A stretch of 64,000 bases of DNA from Parelaphostrongylus tenuis (Eukaryota > Nematoda > Chromadorea > Rhabditida > Metastrongylidae), in contig JAHQIW010007266.1 of assembly GCA_019055375.1 (NCBI GenBank), forward strand, positions 62,001-126,000, read 5' to 3'. This document shows, piece after piece, positions 50,929 to 61,766 of this stretch. The notes under the pieces were generated by a model that saw only the letters and a list, made by a program, of their open reading frames with translations, did not search any database and had not been told where the DNA came from. Made by a program: the position numbers and the translations under genes. Every line of letters starts with the position of its first letter. The stretch's first letter is position 1.

Positions 50929-51625
50929 TCGTTGTGTTTTCTGTTCATTACAAACACATGGATTCAATCCTCATAATACTGCGTGGAAATGTCTGAAAAC
51001 ACATAATACACAAACCTCTATGAAATCCACACTATGGTAAATTTATTGTAATTTATCCTGAAAGTCTCTTGGTAAAATGAGAATTTCATTGTCATTTCTA
51101 TCGCAACTGCAGCGGTTCCCTATTTACATAATGTAGAAAATCCAACAGCACTGATGCTCCCGCCTTCTATAGAATGTTCATTGGACTAGTTTTTCGGTCC
51201 TTGATATGAAAAAGTTGTGAAATGATTGAGCTGTGACAAAGCAGGATGGTTTGTTTTGTACTCTCAAACGTAATCCCAGTAGGGCAGGGTTATGCGATGT
51301 GTTGATAAACTGAAGATTGTCGAAATTCGGTGTTACACTCTTACTAAGAGAGAAGAAGCACAAGCATCGCTAGTGCAGCGGATAACGCGTGAACCGCGAG
51401 AATGACAGTCACTGGTTCCCAGCCTAGCTGAGATTACTAGTTTTGTTCGTATCTTGTCATTCTTCGCGACTTTCCATTGCTCCAAAGAAACAACAGGCTT
51501 TACATAATTGCTGAAAATTTGCATGGGACACTGTGGTGCGGTGTTTTTATGTGATTCTTAGTGTAACGAAGGTAATCAGTGGATGATAAGGTGCGCAAAT
51601 GACGTGTATTTCCTTTTTTCTAATA
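50929..51625 (+). other. Spacer between rpl-31 and the SAC phosphatase gene
   Basis: 0.7 kb, AT-rich. A tRNA-like element at 51365-51425 has 'ctagtgcagcggataacgcg' and 'cactggttcccagcc' as box-like motifs (family 3, diverged). Minus-strand frames 51178-51363 and 51333-51524 have no support. Confidence 0.4.
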
Positions 51626-51664
51626 AGAACTTCCAGTTCTAACCAAAGTATGGATGCGGGATGA
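51626..51664 (+). promoter_or_regulatory. Trans-splice acceptor and overlapping uORF of the SAC gene
   Basis: 'aagaacttccag' ends at 51636. The leader then contains an ATG at 51650 that opens a four-codon frame whose TGA (51662-51664) overlaps the main ATG at 51661. If the acceptor is used, ribosomes would meet the short uORF first and could reinitiate at the overlapping start. Confidence 0.5.
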
Positions 51665-54600
51665 AACTGTTCTCCTCTATCACGGCTTATATCGTTGAAG
51701 ATGATGGCCATCGTCTGATCTGTTCAAAGTTGGATGGAAGGCTTTCGGTTGCTCCACAACAGGGTACGTCCATTGAAGTTTTGACACCCTCGAGGTAGTG
51801 AAATGCCCTCTTGACTTCAACTTCAGTAGGGTAGAATCGTTGTTAGGCAGTTGTAGAGAGTTGTGGTTCCATCGATTTTCGAGGAAATTTCTAAATTGAT
51901 TTCTTAAATGATAAATTACGAGCACAATTACTGGTCGGTCTCTACCGTATCCAGGAGCTCAAAGTCGACGTCCATATCCCTCTCGTCGAAGTTTCTCCGC
52001 GCATCCTCATTCGTTTCGTCATCTGCAGCGGAGCGATGTGGTTGAAGAAGTTCTCGATGTGGTCCTTGTTGCCTGCACGGATGTATCCATTCTCCAGCAT
52101 GCTTCAGCGATGAACCCGGCCCACGTAGTGCTTCGGTGTACCTGGATGCGTTGAAGGGACCACAACTCTCCATTGGTGTTCCTTGTTCTTTATGTTGGGA
52201 TTGCTTAGCTAAGGTAATATTTACAGTAATTGTATATAGTGTTTGCAAATATCTGAGCTAATTGGTTTACAAACACTAATCTCTTGTAGGCTAAAACTCG
52301 AGGTTGATACAGCACAATTTATCAAAACAGCTGACTTCGCTGCGGTTTCCCTTTCTTCAGAGTCTTGAGATATCAAGTTGTAAGCCAAATACTTCCACTA
52401 CTTCAAGAGTTAAGATCACCAGAACTAGATTTCAATCGCATCAAGCAAAGCGATGAGGGCGAAAGCGTTGAGACTTCGGCTGTTTGACAGGGGAGAAGCT
52501 CTGTCCTGCGAGGACGCGTATGTGAAACATAAATCTATTTTTTTGCTGCAGCGCTCTAAAAAAGACTCAAAAAAGGTACAGTAACTGAATTTGCGCTATT
52601 CACGCTATCGACTAGGTATCAATAGTCTAGCGAGAAAGTTTCGTTTCGCGAGATATAAACGCGATAATACGCGAAGCATGTGAAAAACAATTCTATCTTG
52701 AGTGCTACAGCACTGCAAGAAGTCCTTTACAAAAATCAAATATATTTTTGAATTCTCTGTAATTTGCGCTTTCGATTGACTGCTAATAGTCTCTTAGAAA
52801 GTCATTATCCAGCAAGAGAGATTCTCTCAAGAAGTGCCTATGTGATAACCAAAAGAACTCAAAAAAGTATGAACTATTCAAGAAAACCAAGGATATTGGA
52901 TAGTCGGTCTTGGGAGTCTCTAGAAGTCACTTGTATTTTAGTCTTATAATGTAAATGTACTCAAACTATTTAAGGAGTATCTCTATAGATTTGAATTTGT
53001 AAACCTTTTTACAGAAGCTCCTCCGGATGTGGAAGAGATATGCGATGTTATCGCAGTGCTTGGACGGATCGATATTGAAGGCATAAACTACTTGCTTTTT
53101 GTTACTGAATCTACTGTTATCACGGAGTTTAACGAGCATAATGTAGGTAAACGAGGACTTAGAACGTTACAATCTAATTTAACTCTTTATTTTCAACTGC
53201 TTTATGTTCATATTGGCAGTGAAAATAAGGAATTCGAGTAGAGGATACATCCCGAAAAGCTGTCAGCTCAAGCGAGTTTAATGCCCGCTTGTGCTTATCC
53301 AGCCTAATTTGTTAAAGGTTGATTGCTGGCATCTACAATAAGATATATCGAAAATACAGTGACAGCAAACGTGTGGCATTGATGGTGTAGTGGGTGGCTT
53401 GAGCCCCCGTTATGGGTTAAAGCGGGTTAATCTCTCGCTTGGTGTCCATTGTTCTGTCTACCCCTCAAAACTCTTGAATGCATATAGCATTATATTAATT
53501 ACGGTTCTGAATGAGCTTTTTGCAGAACAAACATGCAATACATCGTATTAACAAAGTGAAAGCACTTCCACTGGAATCGTCAGAAGATGTGGGTACTACT
53601 GCGGCGATATCTGCTTTATTAACTGATTCTTCAAATTCTTCGGCCCATCGTTTGAAGCATGGAACGGAAAGACTGATAAAATTCGTACAAGACAAAATTG
53701 GTGTGTTTAAAATCTTTTCAATCCTTCATTTGAGGAGCGTGTGTGGCGCAGTGGCTAGAGGTGCTCTACGTCACCTTTGGTCGATCACTACTCCATGGTC
53801 GATGGTTCCGATCTCGCGCGCAATGCTCATCAACCTTCCATCTTTCGGGGTCGATAAATTGGTACCAACTTGTATGGGTGAATAGCAGCTTTGACTTGAT
53901 CCATCGGCAGGCCATCCCAAGTCAGTGTTAATCCTTAATGGGCTTTCAATCACCTCAAGCGGTGGAACATGACAATTCATGTCGCATATTTCCGGGGATT
54001 TAACAGCCGAGAGCCTTATCTTTCATTCTCTTGCTTCAGTCAATCTGTCTTGTTTTTGGTGACTACAATTACTTCTTCATTCTAGTTCCTTTTCAGGTAT
54101 CGAAATGATCTCAGTTTCAGGAAATGCACCTAGACATTTTTCTTTACTCGATGAAATTCTTCGTCTATTCAATGAACGACCGAGTTTTTACTTCTGCTTC
54201 AGTCGCGATATCACTCATTGTACTTATAGGTTTGATGAGTTTAGATCTTGTAGTTCGTATGAACTATATTATAATCTTGTGCTAACGCAACTGCACCTAT
54301 ACTCTCTACTTTTCTTGAGGCATTTCTCATCACTCCGTAGTGGCCCTGACGAGAGGTTCTTTTGGAATAAATTGTTGCTAAAGGATCTATTTGAAGATTC
54401 TGTTGATAAAGAACTTGCAGCCAGATGGTAAGTGATAGGTTGACGTTTTCTCAAAGCTAATTTTTACGAGTATCTGTTTAGCGCAAGATGATGAGAGATT
54501 TTGAACCTTTTTAGAAAAAGCTGGAATGTGCTCTAGGTAGAGCATTATTTTTGAGGATAAACTTAGGCTTTATAATTTGAGTAACAGTTCAAAATTCTAT

Positions 54601-57600
54601 TCTTTCCATTAGCTCAGATATCTAAAGTTGAGTAAGTAGCAATTTATTGTGGTATCATTAGCGCAGGCTACTCAGTTGAGGATATAGTCCTGGATGTAGT
54701 TATCAAGATGTTTGAAGAAAGTGGTAGTTGGTTAACAAGAGGTTCGATGAGTATACTGCTTGATGCCTTTTTAGCAAGATCATTCGATTCCAGCAACATC
54801 AGTTGTTCAGAGCTTCAAGAACTTAATTTGCTCAACCGACGCAATGTTGGTAATAGTAGTGCTAGTAGCACTGACGTTTCGGTGATTTCGCTTTTTTTAG
54901 AGTTTGAACTTGCGCTGTATCTGGTTATTCAAATATATAATGGTGCGTTAGTCTCATACAATGCACGTCCAGGCTCTGAAGAAAGCGAAATCCCCGAAAT
55001 GTCGGCCACTGTACTGCTACTAGTACTAGCCCTCTTACTATTGCTATTATTGCCAACCTCGCGTCGCCTAGGTTAGATAATCCACCAAAGTTTACATATA
55101 TCAGTTATTAATGCCGAGTGTTATAGAAAGTTAATCTTTTGGATTCTTCAAACGAATGTAGTGCATAATTAATGGACTCCGATCATCGATAATGTGGTCC
55201 TTTTTCGTGCATTTTGTATTTCGAAGTCCTACTGTTGGGCAATGCTTTGATGACATTTCCAGTCGCTAAAATCACATAGTGTCCAAACTTGAAATGATGA
55301 AACAAAGCGATGGTATTCTGGTAGTCCAGCGGAAATAAAAGACGGCAATCTAATATGAGCATCAATCATCACCTTGTCGATTTCAATAACCTGATGTAAC
55401 ATGTCAAGTTGTTAGGATGGAAGCTGACTTTGAAATAGTTTACAAGTCTTTTTGTATTATATGCAGCGGAAATGTCGACAGGAGACATTTCTGATCATTT
55501 CCGTTACCGAGCAAGGATTTTCGAAAATACCTCTTGCTAGACAAAGACTTCACATTAAAGTTTCAGTAAATATCTGAAATTTTAAATCTTGAGGAATCCA
55601 AAAATTTACTCCTTTTTTTGAAAATACCTTCCTACAACGCTTTAGCATTTGAAACAAAATTATTTCACACTTTTTGCGCTTATGTCTTCCACGACAAAAC
55701 ACTTCCTCTCGGCTACTAGTGACCATTCGATAGCATAAGAGTAGGCGATCCCAACACTATTAATGTTCATTGAAAAAAACATTTGTAATTGCAGGGTAGC
55801 TGGGAAAATAAGATTGAGCCTCAAACACGGTGTACACTGCTTGTCGGTTAGGGTGTGTGAGCGGCTGTGAGTCAATACGCGGTTCAAATGTAGAGTGCAA
55901 CTTTGGTTATTAAGTTTTGGGTTTTTTTTTTTGCTTAAAAAAATAGTCTCAATGAAACACATGAACGTGATGCTTAAAAAATCTCCTCTACACGTTCCTA
56001 CGGTATTCATGCTTATGCCTTAGGCTTAGTAACGGGTAGATTTGGCAATTTATAATGAAAATGAAAAGCGTAAGCGCTAAAATGATGCAGCAAAGTTTCT
56101 TCTACAATTCCAATAGAAGAATCCTAGGAATCCCTACCAAATAGAGAAAAATTTTCGAGAAAATAACAAAAATCCTCGCGATGACGCGCGACACTTGTGA
56201 ACACAATTTTATTTTGAGTGCTATGACGCTGTGAGAGGAAGTTTTCACAAGAAATACATATCTGAATTGTCCGGGATTTAAGATTTAGATTTACTACTGA
56301 TAGTCTAGTAAGAAATCTCTGTTCAGCAAAAAACTCCTTCAATAATTCCTGCTCGATAACGGAAAAGATCTAATAATTCTAACTAAAAGTACTCGTATAA
56401 TTCATGCTGAGAAAATTCGAATTCGAAGTCGTTTTTTATTTTCGATGCTTAAACTTTGCTTGCCTTTAGGATCGTTCCCATCATTCAAGGAAACGTCTCT
56501 TTTGGTAGTTTATCAATTATGGATGGTTCTCAAACAGACTCCTCACTCAATATAATACTTGTTTCTCGACGGTCTGTTCATCGCGCTGGTATGAGATATC
56601 TAAGAAGGTGAGAGTATAGTGGTGAAATTGCTCGCAAGAAATATTTAGACCAAAGATTACTAGTTCCCGTAGGAAATGTTGCTTAGCTTCTTTATTCAGT
56701 TAGAAATTCTCGTCCATGTCGAAATAACTGGAAATATTTTCTCGTAAATGAATTTTTAATATTAAGGGGAATTGACTGCGAATCGAACGTGGCCAATTTT
56801 GTCGAGACCGAACTGATCCTCAATATATTCGATCATCATCTATCGTTTGTCCAGGTTTTTTCTTCACAGCTTTCAGTACTTGATCCTATATCGTCAAATG
56901 TGCTACCGATTTCATTGATTTCATATTCAGGTACGTGGATCCATCCCTGTTTTCTGGAGCCAGAAGGGATTCAAATATCGTCCTCCTTTATCAATAGATA
57001 AAAGTATTGAAGAAAGTCTGCCTTATTTTACAACTCACATAGAAGAGCTTTTGAAAAGATACGGACCACCGTTGGTGGCAGTAAGCCTTGTGGATCAAAC
57101 TGGTAGAGAGCTACAACTTGCTACTAGCTTTCTTGAAGTAGGTAATCTCGTGTTCTTCGGTATTGCCTAGTTATCTGCCAAATATGTCGGGTCATTTAGC
57201 ACTGCGCAAGAATGGATTGTGCGGATTTGCACCTTGTCTCATTTGATCTTCATCAACACTGCAGAGGACTCAATTTTGACAAGGCCTGTTCGGGTATCAT
57301 TCTTGTATATTTCATAAGGATGACGAGTTTTCAATCCTTTATTTTAGATCAGTGATTTGATTGTTAACATGGAGAGCCTGTTGGAACAAATCGGATACTG
57401 CTGGGTAGATAAAACAGGTGATCTTCCCCCTCTGACTCTTCGTTTTGTTTCAGCTGTGTGAACGGAACCATCCTGGGTGATACTCTATATCGTTTTTTTT
57501 TCGTTTTATCTTCTAGCAGTGTTGTGCTGTTATAACTGCATATCCGAATATACATGCTGAGTAATATGCAGAACTTTCAAATTAGTGGGGAATTGAACTC

Positions 57601-60600
57601 GCGTTTCACCCATATCGTAGGCATGTGCTACCCCACTGCACCATCAAGGCCGTCACTCTGCAAATTCTTCCGTACGATGCATCGTAGCAAAGCTGTCACC
57701 TCTGATATGGGCGAAACGCGAGGCCAACTCCTGCTTGGATTTGAAAGTTTTGCATACCTGGCTGCAACCTAGGTGAGATTGTCAAGACTCAGCATGGCGT
57801 GGTTCGTACCAATTGTGTGGACTGTCTCGATCGAACCAATCTTGTTCAGGCAAGTTACCTCATGAAAGTTGAATAGTATTTTGCGTTGCTGTGACTATAT
57901 ACTTCAATCCCATTTTTGATACATTCGCGGCGACATGCATTGGTTTAAATGCAGATGTAGCAAAAGTGATCTGTCATATTTTCAAACAGAAATAGCTTGT
58001 TGTGAACTTTATCAATTAAAGCAGTCAGAGTTTACATAATTCCAACGAGATACTTTGAATACGTAAGTAGGATTTTATCACCATTCGGGGCCACTGAAGA
58101 GATCCCATTCTTCTTTTTCCGTCGAGGCTGATACTTCGCTTAGTGAAGCGAGTGAACAAGTATGATTTCGTCTTGTAGAATGGTCTTATTCAATAATCAT
58201 ATAGCTGATATTTGCAGCCACAGCGTTAGCGGTGTTAAAAAAATCCCATTGATGTTTGTTCCAAGTTGAATGTGAGTGGGTTAGAATGAGATGACGTCTC
58301 AGAGATGATGTCCATGTTTTTTGATGGTTGTTCTAAACCTCTCCTGTAAAAACCGTTAAGTCCTCAGAGTTTTAGGTAATTTAGCTATGAATAAATTGTT
58401 AGTTGTGTGAAAACCAGCTTTGTCGCCATTATGTTGGCTTTTTGTGAAATGATTGATCATTACAGTATATCTTCCTTTTATAGGGAGCTATATCACAGTG
58501 GGTTTGCATGCGGCAAGCGCAACGCCTTGGATTGTTTGGCCCTCTGTGTGATCCGCCAGAGGCTTTAATGACCCTCCTTCAGAACATGTGGGCAGATAAC
58601 GGTGATGCAATATCTACTCAGGTTAGTTTTAAACGTAAAATCTAAGCAAATTGAAATCAATCAAGCTTTCTTGAGGCGAACTTTCGTATGGTTCAAGAAG
58701 TATTAGAGAATTTATTGGGTTGTAAAATACTCTAACTTGGTATGAAATACTTCTTTTTCAAGATTTTGGATTGGCACAATATATTTTTTTCTTATATTTT
58801 GTCTAAAATGTTATGCTATTGAGTCTCGGTCTCTTAATCGAACAATAAGATGGTTTTTGGTTGGTTCCAGTATGCCGGAACTGCAGCCTTGAAAGGAGAT
58901 GTGACAAGAAGTGGTGAACGGTGTCTTGCTGGTATAGTGCGGGATGGGTATAACAGTGCATCCCGGTATTACCTTTCTCACATGAGAGATTCATCACGAC
59001 AAAAAGCAATTAACGCACTTCTGGGATACAAAGATCAAGGTGACCCAAATTTGGAAGGTTTGGTGGAGTAAAGATGTTCTAGAGAAAGAATTATGTCATA
59101 TACAGGTTCAGAGTCTATGGTAGAATCAGACTCAGATTCTGAGGAAGACGAGAGTATCTGCAGATTGGTAGCTGAAACAGTGCATTACCTTCTACCCGTT
59201 GAAGAAATCGTTGTTGGTATGTTTGATTATTCCAAGACTAAGCGGTTCTTGTTTTTACGTATCCTGCTTTTGTACACTAGATATGATTTTAACAGGAGCT
59301 TGGGCACTATGTAGCTTACAGCAAGATGCGGAAACGATCGATACAATTTCGATCCTTACGAGGTTACTTTAAACTGTTTATAAGCGTATAATCATAAAGT
59401 CACACTCTTCAATTCAGAACCAAGATGTACGTAGCTGTTTATGATGATGACTTTGAAAAGCTAACTTCTGTCAACATTCTTCCGCTTGACGATATCACTT
59501 CGATTGAGGTTGGCGACGGATCCGTATAGTCAATTGCAGATATTAATATTCCCCTATAGGTTGGTAAATCGGGCCGTTCGTCCAGTCTATACTTACGGGT
59601 GACATGTAACGAGAACAGCTGGACGTGGCGTGCCGGACGAACACGTTTGTTCAATAACGTGGCAATTCGTTTGAAAACCCCCGACGAAGCTAGTGAATAT
59701 ACAGAATCTATAGCTGAGCAGGTATGGTATCCTTCTTGTAGCTTTCATGTTAGTCCACCTACATATCGTTGTTCTTCAGAATACTTGTTTGTGTCTACTG
59801 CTCATTATATCTGTTTCTTCATTGGTTTTCTCAACCCTTTTCGGACGGCAGTTGATCGATTTTCTCCGTCACTTTACAACGACTTTTTCCGGGTTTTTTT
59901 TTGTACTACTCTGATAATACATAATTTCCTCTATGCGCTCATATAATTTTCACATATATAACTCTCGAGTGCGAAGAAAACTCCGAAGGTTGAGCGTAAT
60001 TTCGTTATCACTCTTGCAACGCATTATGAAGGCCTTTTCAAAAACATATTTAGCTTCGGAATTATCGAGATGTATTATCGTATCAGCGTAGCGATCTTCA
60101 GACCTTAGCTATGCAAACAAAGCAAACCGATTGCGAAACAATCTAATTTTCGTTACCATAATCCATTAAAAAGGCCTCAAAAGCAAAGCAGAATGTTGGA
60201 ATCGCCTAAATCGAAGCTTCCGAGCGAGTTTTGAAATTCTAGATAAAAAGACCCTTGAATTGGGGGTCAAAGTGAATCTCACTGTCCGCAAGGGGTTGAC
60301 ATTACTTCTCTAAAAAAGTTTAATCAGCACTAATGAAGAGTTGCAGATAAGCATCACCATAAATTTATGTATCGGAAAAGTCGTTCCTGTACAGCGAGTT
60401 GAGAAGCTTGCGCTCACCCGGTCCAGAAATACAGCTAGGTGGACTCTAGTTCTTGTTGAAATCTATTTTCCAAAACATATCTAACAATTCATTTCTTAAT
60501 CTTTTTTTGAGATTCTGTTGCGTATGAGATATCAAAACTTTTAGGAAAGCTATCGCATCAGTCACAGCGGCACTGAAAACGCGTCGAAAACCGCCTGCGC

Positions 60601-61109
60601 AGCTCAAATGTAACATCCGCAAAATAGGTATCTCTTTAGCAAAACGACTACTTCACTTCACAAATAAAGAAAGTTTAGATAAAAACAATTGTCAGCCGAT
60701 GGATGAGAAGGAGCCGGAGCCACAGTTCGACATTGGACTCGCAGATCCTCTTGACGATTGCACTACCCATAAAGATGCTACGGATTTCCGAGACGATATG
60801 AATCGAGACACTGCAATTTTAGCTCCACCAGTGATGGTTCTGTCATTTAGTTATCAGGAATAATCAATCTGTTATCATTACAATGTAATTAAAGTTTTCT
60901 TTCAGTTGCATATATCCCCTTCTGATGGATGCCTCACAACACAGTCGAAGCAGTCGACTATCTCTCCACCTCAGGGACTTATTGGTCGTATTCGTCGCCT
61001 AAAATCTCCATTCAGACGGTCGAATGACCCAGATACCGTCACATCGGATCCTTTCGAAAGCCTCAACGGGCTTTTAGCCAAATCTCGGACTAACTTTATC
61101 TTGCTTTGA
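51661..61109 (+). CDS. SAC-domain phosphoinositide phosphatase, SAC2/INPP5F type (20 exons)
   Basis: SAC2/INPP5F removes the 4-phosphate from PI4P on endosomes. The exons are 51661-51763, 53015-53146, 53220-53275, 53526-53700, 54097-54229, 54320-54427, 56470-56607, 56767-56854, 56931-57137, 57200-57283, 57348-57417, 57773-57849, 58484-58621, 58871-59039, 59106-59216, 59296-59362, 59418-59523, 59560-59726, 60545-60836 and 60906-61109. This gives about 874 residues in frame. The SAC N-lobe spans roughly 1-250. The catalytic CX5R is 'RTNCVDCLDRTNLVQ' (Cys446, Arg452), after 'LISRRS..RAGMRY'-like and 'VANFVETE' blocks. 'QYAGTAALKGDVTRSGER' follows. An hSac2 domain ('GAWALCSLQQD', 'MYVAVYDDDFEKL', about 600-720) separates it from SAC1, and no C-terminal membrane anchors are seen. 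The end of exon 10 is uncertain, intron 12 is GC-AG, and intron 6 (2 kb) holds an orphan ORF. Confidence 0.9.
51680..52248 (-). other. Antisense coding-like stretch in SAC intron 1
   Basis: Two adjoining minus-strand frames, 52248-51928 (106 codons) and 51925-51680 (81 codons), lie across exon 1 and intron 1 of the SAC gene. The first has a polar, protein-like composition ('AGEWIHPCRQQGPHRELLQ', 'DARRNFDERDMDVDFELLD'). It may be a retroelement gag-like remnant, but I cannot name it. No promoter or splice structure was seen. Confidence 0.3.
53380..53450 (+). repeat. tRNA-like element, family 3 (diverged), SAC intron 3
   Basis: 'tgatggtgtagtgggtggctt' and 'agcgggttaatctctcgc' resemble the A- and B-box segments of family 3, with the T of the B-box eroded. 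Confidence 0.4.
53735..54025 (+). repeat. tRNA-derived SINE, family 2, in SAC intron 4
   Basis: The A-box is 'gtgtggcgcagtggctagagg' and the B-box-like 'gatggttccgatctcgcg' follows at tRNA spacing. The body continues with 'tcatcaaccttccatctttc', 'ggtcgataaattggtaccaa', 'catcggcaggccatcccaag' and a 'catttccggggatttaacag'-like tail. It is in sense orientation. Confidence 0.8.
54708..55076 (+). other. Orphan open frame with C-terminal hydrophobic segment, in SAC intron 6
   Basis: A 122-codon frame (open further upstream to an AG at about 54665) starts with an acidic amphipathic part ('YSVEDIVLDVVIKMFEESG') and ends with a run of about 16 Leu/Val/Ala residues before 'PTSRRLG'. That looks like a tail anchor. 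I do not recognise the family. Skipping it is required for the SAC reading frame, so it is not a SAC exon. It could be a nested gene, an alternative exon or chance. Confidence 0.3.
55077..56469. other. Remainder of SAC intron 6, repeat-derived
   Basis: About 55480-55770 is a 150-bp family copy ('cctacaacgctttagcatttg', 'accattcgatagcataagagt'). About 56140-56310 is an inverted one ('gagtgctatgacgctgtgag', 'ttactgatagtct'-like). The 55660-56010 minus frame lies in this and has no domain. Confidence 0.45.
57540..57665 (-). repeat. tRNA-like SINE, family 3, in SAC intron 11
   Basis: The minus strand reads 'gatggtgcagtggggtagc' (A-box), 'cgcgagttcaattccccac' (B-box) and then 'tttgaaagttctgcatat'. 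Antisense to the host gene. Confidence 0.6.
59727..60544. other. SAC intron 18, nothing recognised
   Basis: 0.82 kb of intron sequence. The frame 59599-59946 reads on from exon 18 into the intron and is not conserved. No SINE head or foldback was seen. Confidence 0.45.
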
Positions 61110-61766
61110 TCAAGCAGGAACCGCTTTGTTTGAATGAAAATTTGCATACCACATCTCATTTACTCGCAGTTTCGCTCTTGTCTAAAATGTGAGTCAACTG
61201 GATAGTGAATGTAGTCATGATAACACAAAGCACACTGACATAGTCTTCGGCAACTGATCCTTTGTTCTGTTCGTTGAATGATGTACACGTGTCATCCCAC
61301 CATTGTATAGTGTAAACGTGCCAAACTCTGTGATATTACCCTCTTACATGTTTGAATAGTGCATAATTGTTTAAAGTAGCGACGTTGTGGAATAAAAATT
61401 GGTAACTTTTTTGACAGGTATGCAGTTGCGAATGTCAAACAGAAAAAATACTTTATACGTGTTTCTCTCGAGAAGTCAGACCAGAGCGAGCAAAACCCAT
61501 CTACGACTAAACATGAAAGAATAAGAACTGATCCGACCGCAAAGAGAGAATGAGGCGCATCAAAGCTAAAATAAGATTTGAACAATTCACGGGGTGAAAA
61601 AGAGCAAATCTTAAAGATTTACGAGATTATGAAACGGCATTATGAAATCGCTATTTGGGACAAAACATTGAACAGATAAATGTGATTAACAGATGAAACG
61701 AACATAAAAACGGTCTACTATAGTTCCTATTTGAGGCGAGACACCAACCTTTACAAATATACACAT
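61110..61766. other. Convergent spacer between SAC and cox-4
   Basis: An AATAAA at 61391-61396 is a plausible poly(A) site for the SAC gene, 282 bases past its stop. No clear minus-strand signal for cox-4 was seen. The 61292-61585 minus frame has no recognisable content. Confidence 0.5.
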
